Part shown: in pieces, positions 1 to 8,752 of the stretch | How positions within the stretch are numbered: the first letter of the stretch is position 1 | How the letters are laid out: the number at the start of each line of letters is the position of its first letter | From: Sulfuritalea sp. | GTDB taxonomy: Bacteria > Pseudomonadota > Gammaproteobacteria > Burkholderiales > Rhodocyclaceae | Assembly: GCA_023229685.1 (NCBI GenBank) | Contig: JALNYT010000007.1 | Location: forward strand, 108,468 to 172,467 | Length of the DNA stretch: 64,000 nt | Direction of reading: 5' to 3' | The notes under the pieces: generated by a model | Database searches by the model: none | What the model saw: only the letters and a program-made list of their open reading frames with translations | What the model was told of the DNA's origin: nothing | Program-made: the position numbers and the translations under genes

Positions 1-1
1 G

Positions 2-1093
2 TTTCGCATCATCAGCGAAGGGCTTTGCCTGCCGGATGTGCCGGAGCATGTCATCGACCGCTACCCGCGCATCGCCTCCGGCATTCGCGGCCTGCGCGAC
101 GCGGGTTTCGGCATCCTGGTCAAGGATGCCTCGCTCGGCGGCGAATACCCGGTGATGAACGTCACCCTGCTTCACCCCGACGATCAGGGCTGCTTCTCCA
201 GCTTCGGCGCCCATCCGCGCTTCGAGATCGCGCTTGAGCGCGCCCTCACCGAACTGCTGCAGGGCCGTGGTCTGGATGCCCTCGCCGGCTTCCCCGCGCC
301 CGGTTTTGATCTGGAGGAAATCGCCGCCTCGCCCAACCTCGAGATCCACTTCGTCGACTCGAGCGGCATCATCAGCTGGAACTTCCTCGGCGACACGCCG
401 GACTTCGAATTCTGCGACTGGAATTTCAGCAACACCACGGCCGAGGATTATCAGTGGCTGGTGGACCGGGTGCATCGCTCCGGCCATGACATCTACATCG
501 CCGATTTCCAGCATCTGGGCGTCTACGCCTGCCGCATTCTGGTGCCGGGCATGTCGGAAATCTACCCGCTGGACGATCTGGAATGGGAGAACAACAGCGT
601 CGGCAATATCATCCGCGAAGCCATCCTGCACCTGCCGGAGCTGGACGACGACGAATGCGCCGATCTGCTCGATACGCTGAACGAACTCGACGTGCAGGAC
701 CAGCGGCCGGTCGCCGCACTGATCGGGCTGGCCGCCGATGAAGGTTCGTTATGGAGCGACCTGCGCGTGGGTGAATTGAAGACCCTGCTGGCCCTCGCCA
801 TCGGCGACGAGCAGGCGATCCGCGAAGGTTGCGAATGGGTGCGCCACTTCGAACAGCTCGACGCCAATCGTCGCCGCGTCTATCGCTGCATCGAGACCCT
901 GATGGATCTGGGCAGCGCCGATGGGCACCGCAACGCGCTGGAGCATCTCTACGGCAGCGACACCGTGGCGACAGCCGAGGCCATGCTGCGGCAGGAGCAG
1001 CGTTTCTTCGGCATCGAGACGCCCGGCATGAGTCTCGAGGGCTGCGATCTGCACCAGCGGCTGCTGGCGGCTTACGCCAAGTTGCGTCACTAG
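2..1093 (+). CDS. ycaO: YcaO, RimO-accessory protein (5' truncated by window edge)
   Basis: The reading frame is open from base 2, so the N-terminus lies outside the window; about 363 codons remain. The visible part holds the C-terminal half of the YcaO ATP-grasp-like domain (GGEYPVMNV, FSSFGAHP, ALTELLQGRG, HFVDSSGIISWN, VYACRILVPGMSEIYP) followed by a helical tail. These segments match the Escherichia coli YcaO type rather than the azole-forming YcaO enzymes of peptide natural-product clusters. In E. coli YcaO helps RimO methylthiolate ribosomal protein S12 Asp88. rimO itself lies in this window near 26 kb, which supports that role. No peptide precursor or dehydrogenase gene is adjacent. 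Confidence 0.88.
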   Translation, partial: FRIISEGLCLPDVPEHVIDRYPRIASGIRGLRDAGFGILVKDASLGGEYPVMNVTLLHPDDQGCFSSFGAHPRFEIALERALTELLQGRGLDALAGFPAPGFDLEEIAASPNLEIHFVDSSGIISWNFLGDTPDFEFCDWNFSNTTAEDYQWLVDRVHRSGHDIYIADFQHLGVYACRILVPGMSEIYPLDDLEWENNSVGNIIREAILHLPELDDDECADLLDTLNELDVQDQRPVAALIGLAADEGSLWSDLRVGELKTLLALAIGDEQAIREGCEWVRHFEQLDANRRRVYRCIETLMDLGSADGHRNALEHLYGSDTVATAEAMLRQEQRFFGIETPGMSLEGCDLHQRLLAAYAKLRH

Positions 1094-1182
1094 GGCGGCT
1101 GAAGACTTTGCTGCACAATCCCCCGCTGCCGCTGTCATTCTGATACGGTAAACTTTTTTCTGCGCATCCCGTAGTCGCTCGC

Positions 1183-1584
1183 ATGACCGATACCGCTCCC
1201 GCCGCTCCTCGTCGTCCAAAGAACACCGCGCTGGAAACCCTGATCGCGACTTTTGCGGTCTTTCGCGATTGCCAGCCCCTCGCCATCGGTATCCACAAGA
1301 CCATTCGCGAGCGCCTGCCCGACATGAACGCCAGCCAGCTACGGCATGCCCTCAAAATCCACACCGCGTCTACCCGCTATCTGAAAGCCCTGTCACAGGG
1401 AGAAACCCGCTTCGAGCTCGACGGTACCGTCGCCGGTATAGTGACTCCCGAACAGCAAAAGCAGGCCCTCGACACTCTGCGTGAGCGCTTCAGGAAGCAC
1501 GCCGAGCGGCGCAAGGCCGAACTGCAGGCGCAAGAGCACCAACAGAAACTCCTCAAGCTGGTCGAGACATTCAACACCCGCTGA
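1183..1584 (+). CDS. ProQ/FinO-family RNA chaperone
   Basis: A 133-residue protein. Residues about 15-110 fit the ProQ/FinO fold: ALETLIATFAVFRDCQPLAIGI, split here as ALETLIATFAVF plus DCQPLAIGI, then HALKIHTASTRYLKAL, the usual helix with the conserved Tyr/Leu pattern. The C-terminal 30 residues are charged and predicted helical (EHQQKLLKLVE). Members bind structured sRNAs and mRNA 3' ends and act post-transcriptionally. This is a short, single-domain version without the C-terminal SH3-like domain of E. coli ProQ. It follows ycaO by about 90 bases and may be independently transcribed. Which RNAs it binds cannot be told. Confidence 0.82.
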   Translation: MTDTAPAAPRRPKNTALETLIATFAVFRDCQPLAIGIHKTIRERLPDMNASQLRHALKIHTASTRYLKALSQGETRFELDGTVAGIVTPEQQKQALDTLRERFRKHAERRKAELQAQEHQQKLLKLVETFNTR

Positions 1585-1591
1585 GCGGCGG

Positions 1592-2485
1592 CTACTTGCC
1601 GCGCTTGCTGCGCGCCGCTTCCAGATGCAGGCAGAGCTTCTCGGCGCCATCCAGAAAGCGCGGCGTGTGGCGCTGGATCAGGTCCGGCGGGACGAAATAC
1701 AGGTTGTTCCTGGTCACCGCCGTCAGTGTGCTCCAGCGCTTCCAGTCGTCCAGCCATTCGGGCCGCGAGCTGTCCGCGCCGCTGGCAACAATAGCCTCAG
1801 GATTGGCTGCGATGACGGCTTCCACGGTGACGGTCGGCGCCAAACCCGGCAGTTGCGAGAACACATTGCGCCCGCCGCACAACCGTATGGCATCGCTGAT
1901 GATCTGCTTGCCGTTGATCGTCATCAGGGGTTGCTGCCATATCTGATAGAACACCTCCACCGGCGGCCGCTGGCTGTAGCGGGCGGCCAAGTCGGCGTAG
2001 CGCCGACGAAACGCCGTCGCCGCGGCGTTGGCCGTCACTTCGGTCCCGGCAAGCTTGCCGATCCGCTCCAGGTCGCCGGCAATATCCTCGATCCGGTGCG
2101 GCTCGGAAAGATGGACTGTCAAGCCCATGGCGCGCAGGCGGGAGACCGACGCCGGTGAGTTGCCACTCTCCCACGCCATTACCAGATCGGGCTTGAGCAC
2201 AACGATGGCTTCCAGATCGAGGCGGGAATAGTCACCCACCCTGGGCAGGGCTTTCGCCGCCGGAGGATAGTCGCCGTAGTCGACATTGCCCACCAACAGG
2301 CTTCCCGCGCCAGCGGCGAACAACAGCTCGGTGATGTGCGGCGCCAGGCTGACAATGCGCCGTGCCGGCGCGGCGAGCTTGATGCCGGCGCCACTGGCAT
2401 CGGTGACGACAATTTCGGCGGACGCCGGCTGGCACACCAGAACGGCCGCAATGAGTTGCAGCAGCGGAGACAACAAGTGGCGCAT
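1592..2485 (-). CDS. btuF: Periplasmic cobalamin/metal-chelate binding protein, BtuF-like
   Basis: A 297-residue precursor starting at the ATG at 2485; upstream codons in the same frame lack a signal peptide. The N-terminus MRHLLSPLLQLIAAVLVCQPASA is a signal peptide (residues 1-about 21; AlaSerAla cleavage). The mature protein shows the class III binding-protein pattern: RRIVSLAPHITELLFAAG, VGDYSRLDLEAIVVLKPDL, and the second lobe VEAVIAANPEAIVASGA. This is the BtuF/TroA-like fold that delivers vitamin B12 or Fe-siderophores to an ABC importer. No BtuC or BtuD gene is adjacent, so the partner must be elsewhere. Corrinoid salvage genes at 20-23 kb make cobalamin the likelier ligand; a siderophore cannot be excluded. 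Confidence 0.72.
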   Translation of the reverse strand: MRHLLSPLLQLIAAVLVCQPASAEIVVTDASGAGIKLAAPARRIVSLAPHITELLFAAGAGSLLVGNVDYGDYPPAAKALPRVGDYSRLDLEAIVVLKPDLVMAWESGNSPASVSRLRAMGLTVHLSEPHRIEDIAGDLERIGKLAGTEVTANAAATAFRRRYADLAARYSQRPPVEVFYQIWQQPLMTINGKQIISDAIRLCGGRNVFSQLPGLAPTVTVEAVIAANPEAIVASGADSSRPEWLDDWKRWSTLTAVTRNNLYFVPPDLIQRHTPRFLDGAEKLCLHLEAARSKRGK

Positions 2486-2545
2486 GGGATAATCGGCCAA
2501 TGACAGACACAGCATTTTAGCGATCAGCGGACCGGTAAATCTGCC

Positions 2546-3757
2546 TTGACCAAACAATCCCGTATCCGACCTGCGGACGTCCGCGGCATCAGCCGACTCG
2601 CGATCGACGCCACGCTCGGTCTGACCCGTCTGGTCGAGACCATGCACCACAACATTTCCCGCATGCCAGGAATAGTCGGCAAGCACACCCAGGAACCGAC
2701 CCGGGGCATTACCGGACTGGTCTATCGCACCATACAGGGCACCACGCGACTGGTCGGCAGCGGCATCGATGCGCTGCTCGCCCGGTTGACGCCGCTGCTC
2801 GACCAGGAGCCGGCGAGCTCGTCAAGCGCGCGTGAAGCTTTGCTCGCCGCGCTCAATGGCGTGATGGGAGACCACCTCGCGGCCAGCGCCAATCCCTTGG
2901 CCATTCCGATGCAACTGCGTCGCAACGGGCAGCCGCTGCTGCTGACCACACAGGATCTGGCCGCCAGCATTCCCCGGCCCAGCGGCAAGATTCTGCTGCT
3001 GCTGCACGGGCTTTGCATGAGCGACCTGAACTGGCGGCGCAACGGGCACGACCATGGCGAGGCGCTGGCGGACGCGGCCGGCTTCACTCCCCTCTACCTG
3101 CACTACAACAGCGGCCAGCATGTGTCGACCAACGGCCGTGCCTTTGCCGACATCATGGAAACCCTGTTGCAGGGCTGGCCGGTCCCGGTGGAAAAGCTGG
3201 TGATCGTCGGGCACAGCATGGGCGGCCTGGTCGCCCACAGCGCCTGCCACTACGCCCGGCTTGCCCGACACAAGTGGCCGCAACATCTGCGACAGATGGT
3301 TTTTCTCGGTACACCCCACCACGGCGCACCGCTCGAGCGCGGCGGCAACTGGGTCAATGTCATCCTCGAGCTCAGTCCCTATACGGCCGCGCTGGCTCGC
3401 CTGGCGAAAATTCGCAGCGCCGGGATTACCGATCTTCGCCATGGCAGCATCCTCGATGACGACTGGCAACACGGCGACCGCTTTGCGCACAGCAAAAAGA
3501 GGATTCCCGTGCCGCTGCCGGACGGCGTGCAATGCTATGCGATAGGCGCTTCGATCGCAAAAGCGCCGGGCGATTCAGGCGAGCCCTTGTCGGGCGATGG
3601 GCTCGTGCCGGTGCGCAGCGCGCTCGGCCAGCATGCGGACCAAAGCCTGCGCCTGAATATTCCCGAGTCGCAGCAGTGGGTCGGTTACGGCATGCATCAC
3701 CTGGATCTGCTTGACAACGCCAAGGTGTACGCACAGCTGCGGCAGTGGCTTTCCTGA
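2546..3757 (+). CDS. Alpha/beta hydrolase, lipase-like
   Basis: A 403-residue protein without a clear signal peptide, read from a TTG start at 2546 because the preceding helical N-terminus (GISRLAIDATLGLTRLVE) is a family trait; an ATG at 2641 is the alternative. The alpha/beta hydrolase core shows the oxyanion strand KILLLLHGLCMSDLNW, the nucleophile elbow VIVGHSMGGLVAH (Ser near residue 225), a GTPHHGAPLERGG segment typical of PGAP1-like lipases, and a late His (HHLDLLD). It probably hydrolyses lipid esters. It is divergent from btuF (60-base gap) and lies directly upstream of fadD, which could activate released fatty acids. Substrate is unknown. Confidence 0.75.
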   Translation: MTKQSRIRPADVRGISRLAIDATLGLTRLVETMHHNISRMPGIVGKHTQEPTRGITGLVYRTIQGTTRLVGSGIDALLARLTPLLDQEPASSSSAREALLAALNGVMGDHLAASANPLAIPMQLRRNGQPLLLTTQDLAASIPRPSGKILLLLHGLCMSDLNWRRNGHDHGEALADAAGFTPLYLHYNSGQHVSTNGRAFADIMETLLQGWPVPVEKLVIVGHSMGGLVAHSACHYARLARHKWPQHLRQMVFLGTPHHGAPLERGGNWVNVILELSPYTAALARLAKIRSAGITDLRHGSILDDDWQHGDRFAHSKKRIPVPLPDGVQCYAIGASIAKAPGDSGEPLSGDGLVPVRSALGQHADQSLRLNIPESQQWVGYGMHHLDLLDNAKVYAQLRQWLS

Positions 3758-3836
3758 GCGCCGAGAGGATCGCCCGACGACCAGGCGGCAACTCGTATTG
3801 TGATTACAATATGCAAAACTTCTAAAGGAATATTCA

Positions 3837-5501
3837 ATGGAGAAGGTCTGGCTCAAGCACTATCCGGCAGGCGTGCCCGCCGAAATTGATGTCAATGAGT
3901 TTCGTTCCATTGGGGACCTGTTCGCCAAAAGCGTAAAGCTGTATGGGCCACGCAAGGCCTATATCAATATGGACAAGGCGATCACCTACACGGAACTGGA
4001 TCGGCTGTCCGCGGCCTTTGGTTCCTATTGCCAGTCGGTGCTGAAACTGCCAAAGGGCGCCCGCATCGCGCTGATGATGCCCAACCTCCTGCAATACCCT
4101 GTCTGCCTGTATGGCGCCCTGCGCGCCGGCTACACCGTGGTGAACTGCAATCCGCTGTACACCGAGCGCGAGCTCGAGCATCAGCTCAAGGATTCCGGCG
4201 CCGAGGCGATCGTCATTGTCGAGAACTTCGCCCGTGTGCTGGAAAAAGTCGTCGCGCGCACGCCGCTCAAGCATGTACTGGTCACCCAGTTGGGCGACAT
4301 GCTGGATTTTCCCAAGCGCGTGATCGTCAACATGGTCGTCAAACACGTCAAGAAGATGGTGCCGGCGTGGAACCTGCCGGGTGCAGTCGAACTGCGCGAT
4401 GCGTTGGCCGAAGGCCGCCGCCATCCGCTGCAAGCGGTGGACGTCGGCCACGAGGATATCGCCTTCCTGCAATACACCGGCGGCACGACCGGCGTATCCA
4501 AGGGCGCGATGCTGACCCACCGCAACATCATCGCCAACCTGCAGCAGGCGCATGCCTGGATCGCCCCCTTCCTGCGCGAGGAAGAGATCATCATCACCGC
4601 CCTGCCCCTGTATCACATCTTCGCGCTGACCGCGAACTGCCTGACCTTCTTCAAGATCGGCGCCACCAATGTCCTGATTACCAATCCGCGCGACATTCCC
4701 GGCTTCATCAAGGAGATCGGCAAGTACCGCTTCACGACCATCACCGGCGTCAATACGCTGTTCAATGCCATGATCCACAATCCGGAATTCGCCCAACTCG
4801 ACCTGAGCCGACTCCATCTCACGCTGGGCGGGGGCATGGCGGTGCAGCGCGCGGTGGCCGAGCGGTGGAAGCAGATCACCGGTGCGACCCTGATCGAAGC
4901 CTACGGACTGACCGAAACCTCGCCCGCAGCCACCATCAATCCCGTCGACATCATCGAATACAACGGCACCATCGGCCTGCCGATACCCTCGACCGAGGTC
5001 ACCATACGCGACGATGCCGGCAAGGATCTGGCCATAGGCCAAGCCGGCGAGTTGTGCGTCCGCGGCCCGCAAGTAATGAAGGGCTACTGGAATCGTCCCG
5101 ACGAAACCGCCAAGGTCCTCATGGCCGACGGCTTCCTGCGTACCGGCGACGTGGCCGTGATGGACAGCAGCGGCTATGTCAAGATTGTCGACCGCAAGAA
5201 GGACATGATTCTGGTCTCCGGCTTCAACGTCTATCCAAACGAGATCGAGGATGTGCTCGCCATGCATCCGGGCGTTCTGGAATCAGCGGCGGTAGGCGTG
5301 CCGGACCCGAAGACCGGGGAAGCCGTCAAGATTTATGTGGTCAAGAAGGATCCGAATCTGACTGAAGCGGCGCTGCTCGAACATTGCCACGCCAACCTCA
5401 CCGGCTACAAGGTGCCGCGTAAAATTGCGTTCCGCAGTGAACTGCCGAAGACCAACGTGGGCAAGATCCTGCGGCGCGAACTGCGTGACGAAAAGCTCTG
5501 A
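3837..5501 (+). CDS. fadD: Long-chain-fatty-acid--CoA ligase (FadD)
   Basis: A 554-residue AMP-forming acyl-CoA synthetase. Motifs in order: P-loop YTGGTTGVSKGAMLTH (about residue 215), LPLYHIFALT, the substrate-pocket LGGGMAV, the adenine motif YGLTETSP (about 360), RTGDVAVMD with the ribose-binding Asp, DRKKDMILVSGFNVYPNEIE, and the C-terminal catalytic Lys in TNVGKILRREL. Length and motif spelling match long-chain FadD. It converts fatty acids to acyl-CoA for beta-oxidation or for lipid synthesis. ATG follows AAGGAATATTCA. The next genes are a PHA-system protein and, further on, wax ester genes, so it is the likely acyl-CoA supplier of that region. Confidence 0.93.
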   Translation: MEKVWLKHYPAGVPAEIDVNEFRSIGDLFAKSVKLYGPRKAYINMDKAITYTELDRLSAAFGSYCQSVLKLPKGARIALMMPNLLQYPVCLYGALRAGYTVVNCNPLYTERELEHQLKDSGAEAIVIVENFARVLEKVVARTPLKHVLVTQLGDMLDFPKRVIVNMVVKHVKKMVPAWNLPGAVELRDALAEGRRHPLQAVDVGHEDIAFLQYTGGTTGVSKGAMLTHRNIIANLQQAHAWIAPFLREEEIIITALPLYHIFALTANCLTFFKIGATNVLITNPRDIPGFIKEIGKYRFTTITGVNTLFNAMIHNPEFAQLDLSRLHLTLGGGMAVQRAVAERWKQITGATLIEAYGLTETSPAATINPVDIIEYNGTIGLPIPSTEVTIRDDAGKDLAIGQAGELCVRGPQVMKGYWNRPDETAKVLMADGFLRTGDVAVMDSSGYVKIVDRKKDMILVSGFNVYPNEIEDVLAMHPGVLESAAVGVPDPKTGEAVKIYVVKKDPNLTEAALLEHCHANLTGYKVPRKIAFRSELPKTNVGKILRRELRDEKL

Positions 5502-5543
5502 CGCCGGCCCTATCCCCTCGGAACATAAGGCGGAGATACAGCG

Positions 5544-5828
5544 ATGAGCGAAATAAGAGTCTGCCGCGAACACGGCGTAACCCTCAAGCGCGCGCGCCAG
5601 GGCGCCGAGCGCATTGCCGAGGAACTCGGCGAGGAATTCGGGCTCGACCATGAGTGGGACGGCAACACCTTGCGCTTCCAGCGCATGGGCGTCTCCGGGC
5701 ACATCGAGGTGGGCAAGAAGGAAGTCGAGATCTGCGTCAAGCTCGGCTTCCTGCTCGCCGCACTGCGGCCACGCATCGAGCATGAAATAAATCGCTTCTG
5801 CGACGAGAACTTCGGCCCGGCCAGCTAG
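5544..5828 (+). CDS. Polyhydroxyalkanoic acid system family protein
   Basis: A small 94-residue protein, 42 bases after fadD and probably co-transcribed. The pattern SEIRVCREHGVTLKRARQGA, then GNTLRFQRMGVSGHIEV and VKLGFLLAALRPRIEHEI corresponds to the PHA_gran_rgn family (PF09650), found near PHA granule genes. The biochemical role is not established; family members are thought to be linked to granules. The presence of a phasin at 10.4-10.9 kb and phaC-phaB-phaB-phaR at 27-31 kb fits. The start has a purine-rich site (AAGGCGGAG) about ten bases upstream. Confidence 0.8.
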   Translation: MSEIRVCREHGVTLKRARQGAERIAEELGEEFGLDHEWDGNTLRFQRMGVSGHIEVGKKEVEICVKLGFLLAALRPRIEHEINRFCDENFGPAS

Positions 5829-5917
5829 GGTCGTCGGGCAATGGGCATTCCACCTGTGTCCGTTTTCAAGAGCCAAGAACCCACGGCAGGTCCATTCATT
5901 ATGGTTTCCTGCTATTC

Positions 5918-5946
5918 TTGACAGTAGGCAGTATTTTCAGTTTAGA
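5918..5946 (+). promoter_or_regulatory. Candidate sigma-70 promoter in the fadD-FHA gap
   Basis: TTGACA (5918-5923), a 17-base spacer and TTTAGA (5941-5946) in a locally A+T-rich stretch of the 241-base gap. The FHA gene starts 120 bases downstream, so the leader would be long; it contains a small hairpin with TTTGCCTGCC and CAGGCAAGGC arms. The match is good at -35 and moderate at -10. Confidence 0.35.
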
Positions 5947-6069
5947 TAACAAGTATCTGAAAATCACGCCGGCAAGAATGAAGGCTTTGCCTGCCAGTAT
6001 CAGGCAAGGCGTCAGGAACCTCGGCGTGCTTCCATGCTGTTTTTTTCGTCGTCACCATGAGGTTCGCAC

Positions 6070-6645
6070 GTGCTCAAGGTTTACGTTTTTTGGGGATTAT
6101 TCGGCCTCGTCCTGGTCGGTATCGGCGTGACCTTGATACTTCGCCGCATGCGAGGTCAAAACGGTCAACCCGAGGCGGTGGAATCAAGCGCTGCGGCGGC
6201 CCCCAGCGAGAGTCCTGCCGCCAGTCCTCCGCCGGCCGCTTACGATCCCAATGCCACACGAATTCATTTTCGAACGTCTCCGGTCGGCAGAGCCTCGCCA
6301 TTATTGAAACGCGAGGAAACGACGCTGCCCCCTACCGGATCGGCCAGACTGGTTTGCGTTGGCGGAACTCGAAAAGGCAATAGTTTTTCGGTCACGGCAG
6401 CCGGTATCAAGGTTGGACGCGACCCGCAAAACGATATCGTCATCTCCGATCCACGGGTTTCATACCACCATGCCTGGATCGGCATCATCGACCACAAGGC
6501 CGTTCTGCGCGACCTCGGCTCCACCAATGGGACTTTCCTCAATGCCCAGATGGATGCGCTCGTGAGCGAGGTCGTGCTGAGTCCCGACGATACGATTTTT
6601 TTCGGCGGGCACGGTGGCGAGCAGTTCCGATTCGTAGTGGATTGA
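6070..6645 (+). CDS. Membrane-anchored FHA-domain protein
   Basis: A 191-residue protein from a GTG start at 6070. Residues 5-25 form one transmembrane segment (VYVFWGLFGLVLVGIGVTLIL), split by a short basic stretch from an Ala/Ser/Pro-rich linker (about 40-80). Residues about 95-190 are a forkhead-associated domain: IKVGRDPQNDIVI, DPRVSYHHAWI, RDLGSTNGTFLN. These are the GR, SxxH and NG signatures that bind phosphothreonine peptides. The domain faces the cytoplasm if the N-terminus is outside. No kinase or phosphatase gene is adjacent, so the partner is unknown. It lies between lipid genes, but a functional link is only positional. Confidence 0.82.
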   Translation: MLKVYVFWGLFGLVLVGIGVTLILRRMRGQNGQPEAVESSAAAAPSESPAASPPPAAYDPNATRIHFRTSPVGRASPLLKREETTLPPTGSARLVCVGGTRKGNSFSVTAAGIKVGRDPQNDIVISDPRVSYHHAWIGIIDHKAVLRDLGSTNGTFLNAQMDALVSEVVLSPDDTIFFGGHGGEQFRFVVD

Positions 6646-6778
6646 GGTCGATCTCGGCCGACCGTGATGACGGTTGGCAAGAGTCCTGCCCCATACCATC
6701 ATCCGCTACGGCGAGCCCGGGACCGGCAACCTCCGCTGGTTCCGGCCAGAGCGGCGATGAGTCCAGACCGGGTTTGAA

Positions 6779-7036
6779 TCAGCCTTTCAGCGAACCGATC
6801 AGTTCGATATAACGCGTCATTGCAGCGTCGCTTGTGGTGCCCTTGATGGCGGCCCAGGCATCGTACTTGGCGCGCCCCACCATGTCGGTGAAGCCCGGGC
6901 GCTTGCCCTCGACGTCGCCGTCCGTGGCCTGCTTATAGAGCGCATAGAGCTGCAACAGCACATCGTTCGAAGGCCGCTCCGGCAGTTTCTTGGAATCGGC
7001 CACCGCTGCTTCGAATTTCGTCTTGAGTTCGCTCAT
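6779..7036 (-). CDS. Acyl-CoA-binding protein (ACBP)
   Basis: An 85-residue protein that matches the ACBP family along its full length: MSELKTKFEAAVADSKKL, then LLQLYALYKQATDGDVEG, KRPGFTDMVGRAKYDAW and a final helix. The YALYKQAT segment and the Lys/Tyr residues of KYDAW are the acyl-CoA phosphate/adenine contacts of the family. ACBP binds medium- and long-chain acyl-CoA and buffers it in the cytoplasm. Bacterial ACBPs are not universal. This one is divergent from the wax ester synthase gene, 78 bases away start to start, so the two probably share a regulatory region, and it could present acyl-CoA to that enzyme. Confidence 0.9.
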   Translation of the reverse strand: MSELKTKFEAAVADSKKLPERPSNDVLLQLYALYKQATDGDVEGKRPGFTDMVGRAKYDAWAAIKGTTSDAAMTRYIELIGSLKG

Positions 7037-7114
7037 ATCGTCTTTCGTCGCAATGTATGCTCGCCAGGATTTGGCTTGGACTATTATATGCCGTCAACTT
7101 GGAGGACACGCGCA

Positions 7115-8752
7115 ATGGCCCGACGTGAAAGGATGTCAGCGGTCGATACCGCCTGGCTGCGGATGGACCGCCCGACCAATCTGATGATGATTGTCGGCGT
7201 CATGATATTCGATCAGCGCATCGACTTCGAACGGCTGCGCAACACGGTCGAAGCGCGTATGGTCGGACGCTACCGCCGCTTCCGGCAATGCGCGGTGCAA
7301 GAGATCACCGGTACCTGGTGGGAGGACGATCCCGATTTCGACATCGCTGCACACGTGCAACGCCATGCCCTGCCGGGCAAAGCCGGCAAGACGGAATTGC
7401 AGGCGCTGGCCAGCGAGCTATCCGTGCAACCGCTCAATCCAGGCAAGCCGCTGTGGCGCTTCGACTTGGTCGAGGATTACAACGGCGGCTCGGCCCTGGT
7501 CGCGCGCATCCATCACAGCATCGCGGATGGCATTGCGCTGGTTGGGGTCATCCTTTCGCTCACCGATCTGTCGCCGCACGCGCCCGCGCAAAAGCGGTTC
7601 ACCCCCGAACCCGGGGAGGAGCATGCAGACGACGAGCCTGCCGGTCTGATCGAAACCCTGGTCGAGACGCTCACCTCGGCCTTCAGCATGGGCACTCAAT
7701 TGGGCGGCAAGGCGCTGAATCTGGCGTCGGACACGGATCGCCTGTCCACCTATGGCAGGTACGGCATCGGCCTCCTGACCGAACTTGCCAAGCTGCTCGC
7801 GATGCCTGTCGATTCGCCGACCAGCTTCAAGGGCAAGACCAGCACCGTCAAGCGCGTCGCGTGGTGCGATCCGATTCCGCTGGACGAGGTCAAGGCGCTG
7901 GGCAAGGCGCTCGGCTGTTCGGTCAACGATATCCTGCTCGCGGCGGTCGCCGGCGCGCTGCGCGCCTACTTTCAGCAAAAGGGCGAATCGGTCGAGGGCG
8001 TGGAAGTCCGCGCCGTGATTCCGGTCAATCTGCGCTCGGCCAAGGACGAAGGCACGCTGGGCAACCGCTTCGGCCTCGGCACGCTGTCGCTGCCCGTGCA
8101 CGAGGGCAATCCATTCGCCCGCCTGTTCCTGGTGCGGGAGCGCATGAATCAACTCAAGAGCTCGTATCAGCCGCCGCTGACGCTGGGCCTGCTCGCCGCC
8201 GTCGGTGTCGCTCCCAGGATCGTGCAGCAGCAGTTCCTCGACATCCTCGCGGCCAAGGCCAGCGCCGTGATGACCAACGTACCCGGGCCGAAGCAGCCGC
8301 TGTATCTGGCCGGGGCGCGCCTGGATCAGGTGATGGTCTGGGTGCCGCAGTCAGGCGACATCGGCATTGGCGTTTCGATTCTGAGCTACAACGACAAGGT
8401 TCAGTTCGGCATGGTCACCGACCGCCATTTCGTTCCCGACCCGGAGACCATCACGCCACTGTTCGAAGCCGAATTCGAAAAGATGATGTTGGCCTTGCTG
8501 ATGCTCGACTGGGAAATCCCGCTTGACCCGGTGCACGCAGAGCATCAACTGTTCGGCAAGCAGATGCCGCCTCCGCGCAATGCCGCACCGGAACCCAAGG
8601 CGCCGCGTAGCGGGAAGGCCCGGCGCGCGGCAGGCGCCAAACCGCCGGTCAGAAAGGCGCCAGCTACCCGTCCGCAGCCCACAAGTGCAGCGGAAACGCC
8701 TGCAGCGGCACCCGCGACAAGGATACCGAAGCGCTTCCGCAACCTCGCCTAG
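7115..8752 (+). CDS. Wax ester synthase / acyl-CoA:diacylglycerol acyltransferase (WS/DGAT)
   Basis: A 545-residue enzyme. The ATG at 7115 is chosen because GGAGG lies nine bases upstream; an in-frame ATG at 7076 has no such site. The N-terminal acyltransferase domain carries the catalytic HHSIADG (about residues 133-139; HHxxxDG) and the opening MSAVDTAWLRMDRPTNLM typical of the family. The C-terminal domain has VMTNVPGPKQPLYLAG (PGP motif) and SYNDKVQFGM (ND motif). The enzyme esterifies acyl-CoA with fatty alcohol or diacylglycerol at the membrane or on lipid droplets. Odd: about 55 residues at the C-terminus are Ala/Pro/Lys/Arg-rich, like a histone-H1 tail. Neighbours: ACBP, phasin, fatty acyl-CoA reductase. 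Confidence 0.92.
   Translation: MARRERMSAVDTAWLRMDRPTNLMMIVGVMIFDQRIDFERLRNTVEARMVGRYRRFRQCAVQEITGTWWEDDPDFDIAAHVQRHALPGKAGKTELQALASELSVQPLNPGKPLWRFDLVEDYNGGSALVARIHHSIADGIALVGVILSLTDLSPHAPAQKRFTPEPGEEHADDEPAGLIETLVETLTSAFSMGTQLGGKALNLASDTDRLSTYGRYGIGLLTELAKLLAMPVDSPTSFKGKTSTVKRVAWCDPIPLDEVKALGKALGCSVNDILLAAVAGALRAYFQQKGESVEGVEVRAVIPVNLRSAKDEGTLGNRFGLGTLSLPVHEGNPFARLFLVRERMNQLKSSYQPPLTLGLLAAVGVAPRIVQQQFLDILAAKASAVMTNVPGPKQPLYLAGARLDQVMVWVPQSGDIGIGVSILSYNDKVQFGMVTDRHFVPDPETITPLFEAEFEKMMLALLMLDWEIPLDPVHAEHQLFGKQMPPPRNAAPEPKAPRSGKARRAAGAKPPVRKAPATRPQPTSAAETPAAAPATRIPKRFRNLA

Noticed and set aside
2..1093. YcaO as part of an azole peptide (RiPP) cluster
   Set aside because: Motifs are of the E. 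coli RimO-accessory type and no precursor peptide, dehydrogenase or transporter is adjacent.
2486..2545. A cobalamin riboswitch before btuF
   Set aside because: The gap is 60 bases and has none of the B12-box elements.
3834..5267. A 477-codon open frame on the minus strand
   Set aside because: Antisense to fadD, no family pattern.
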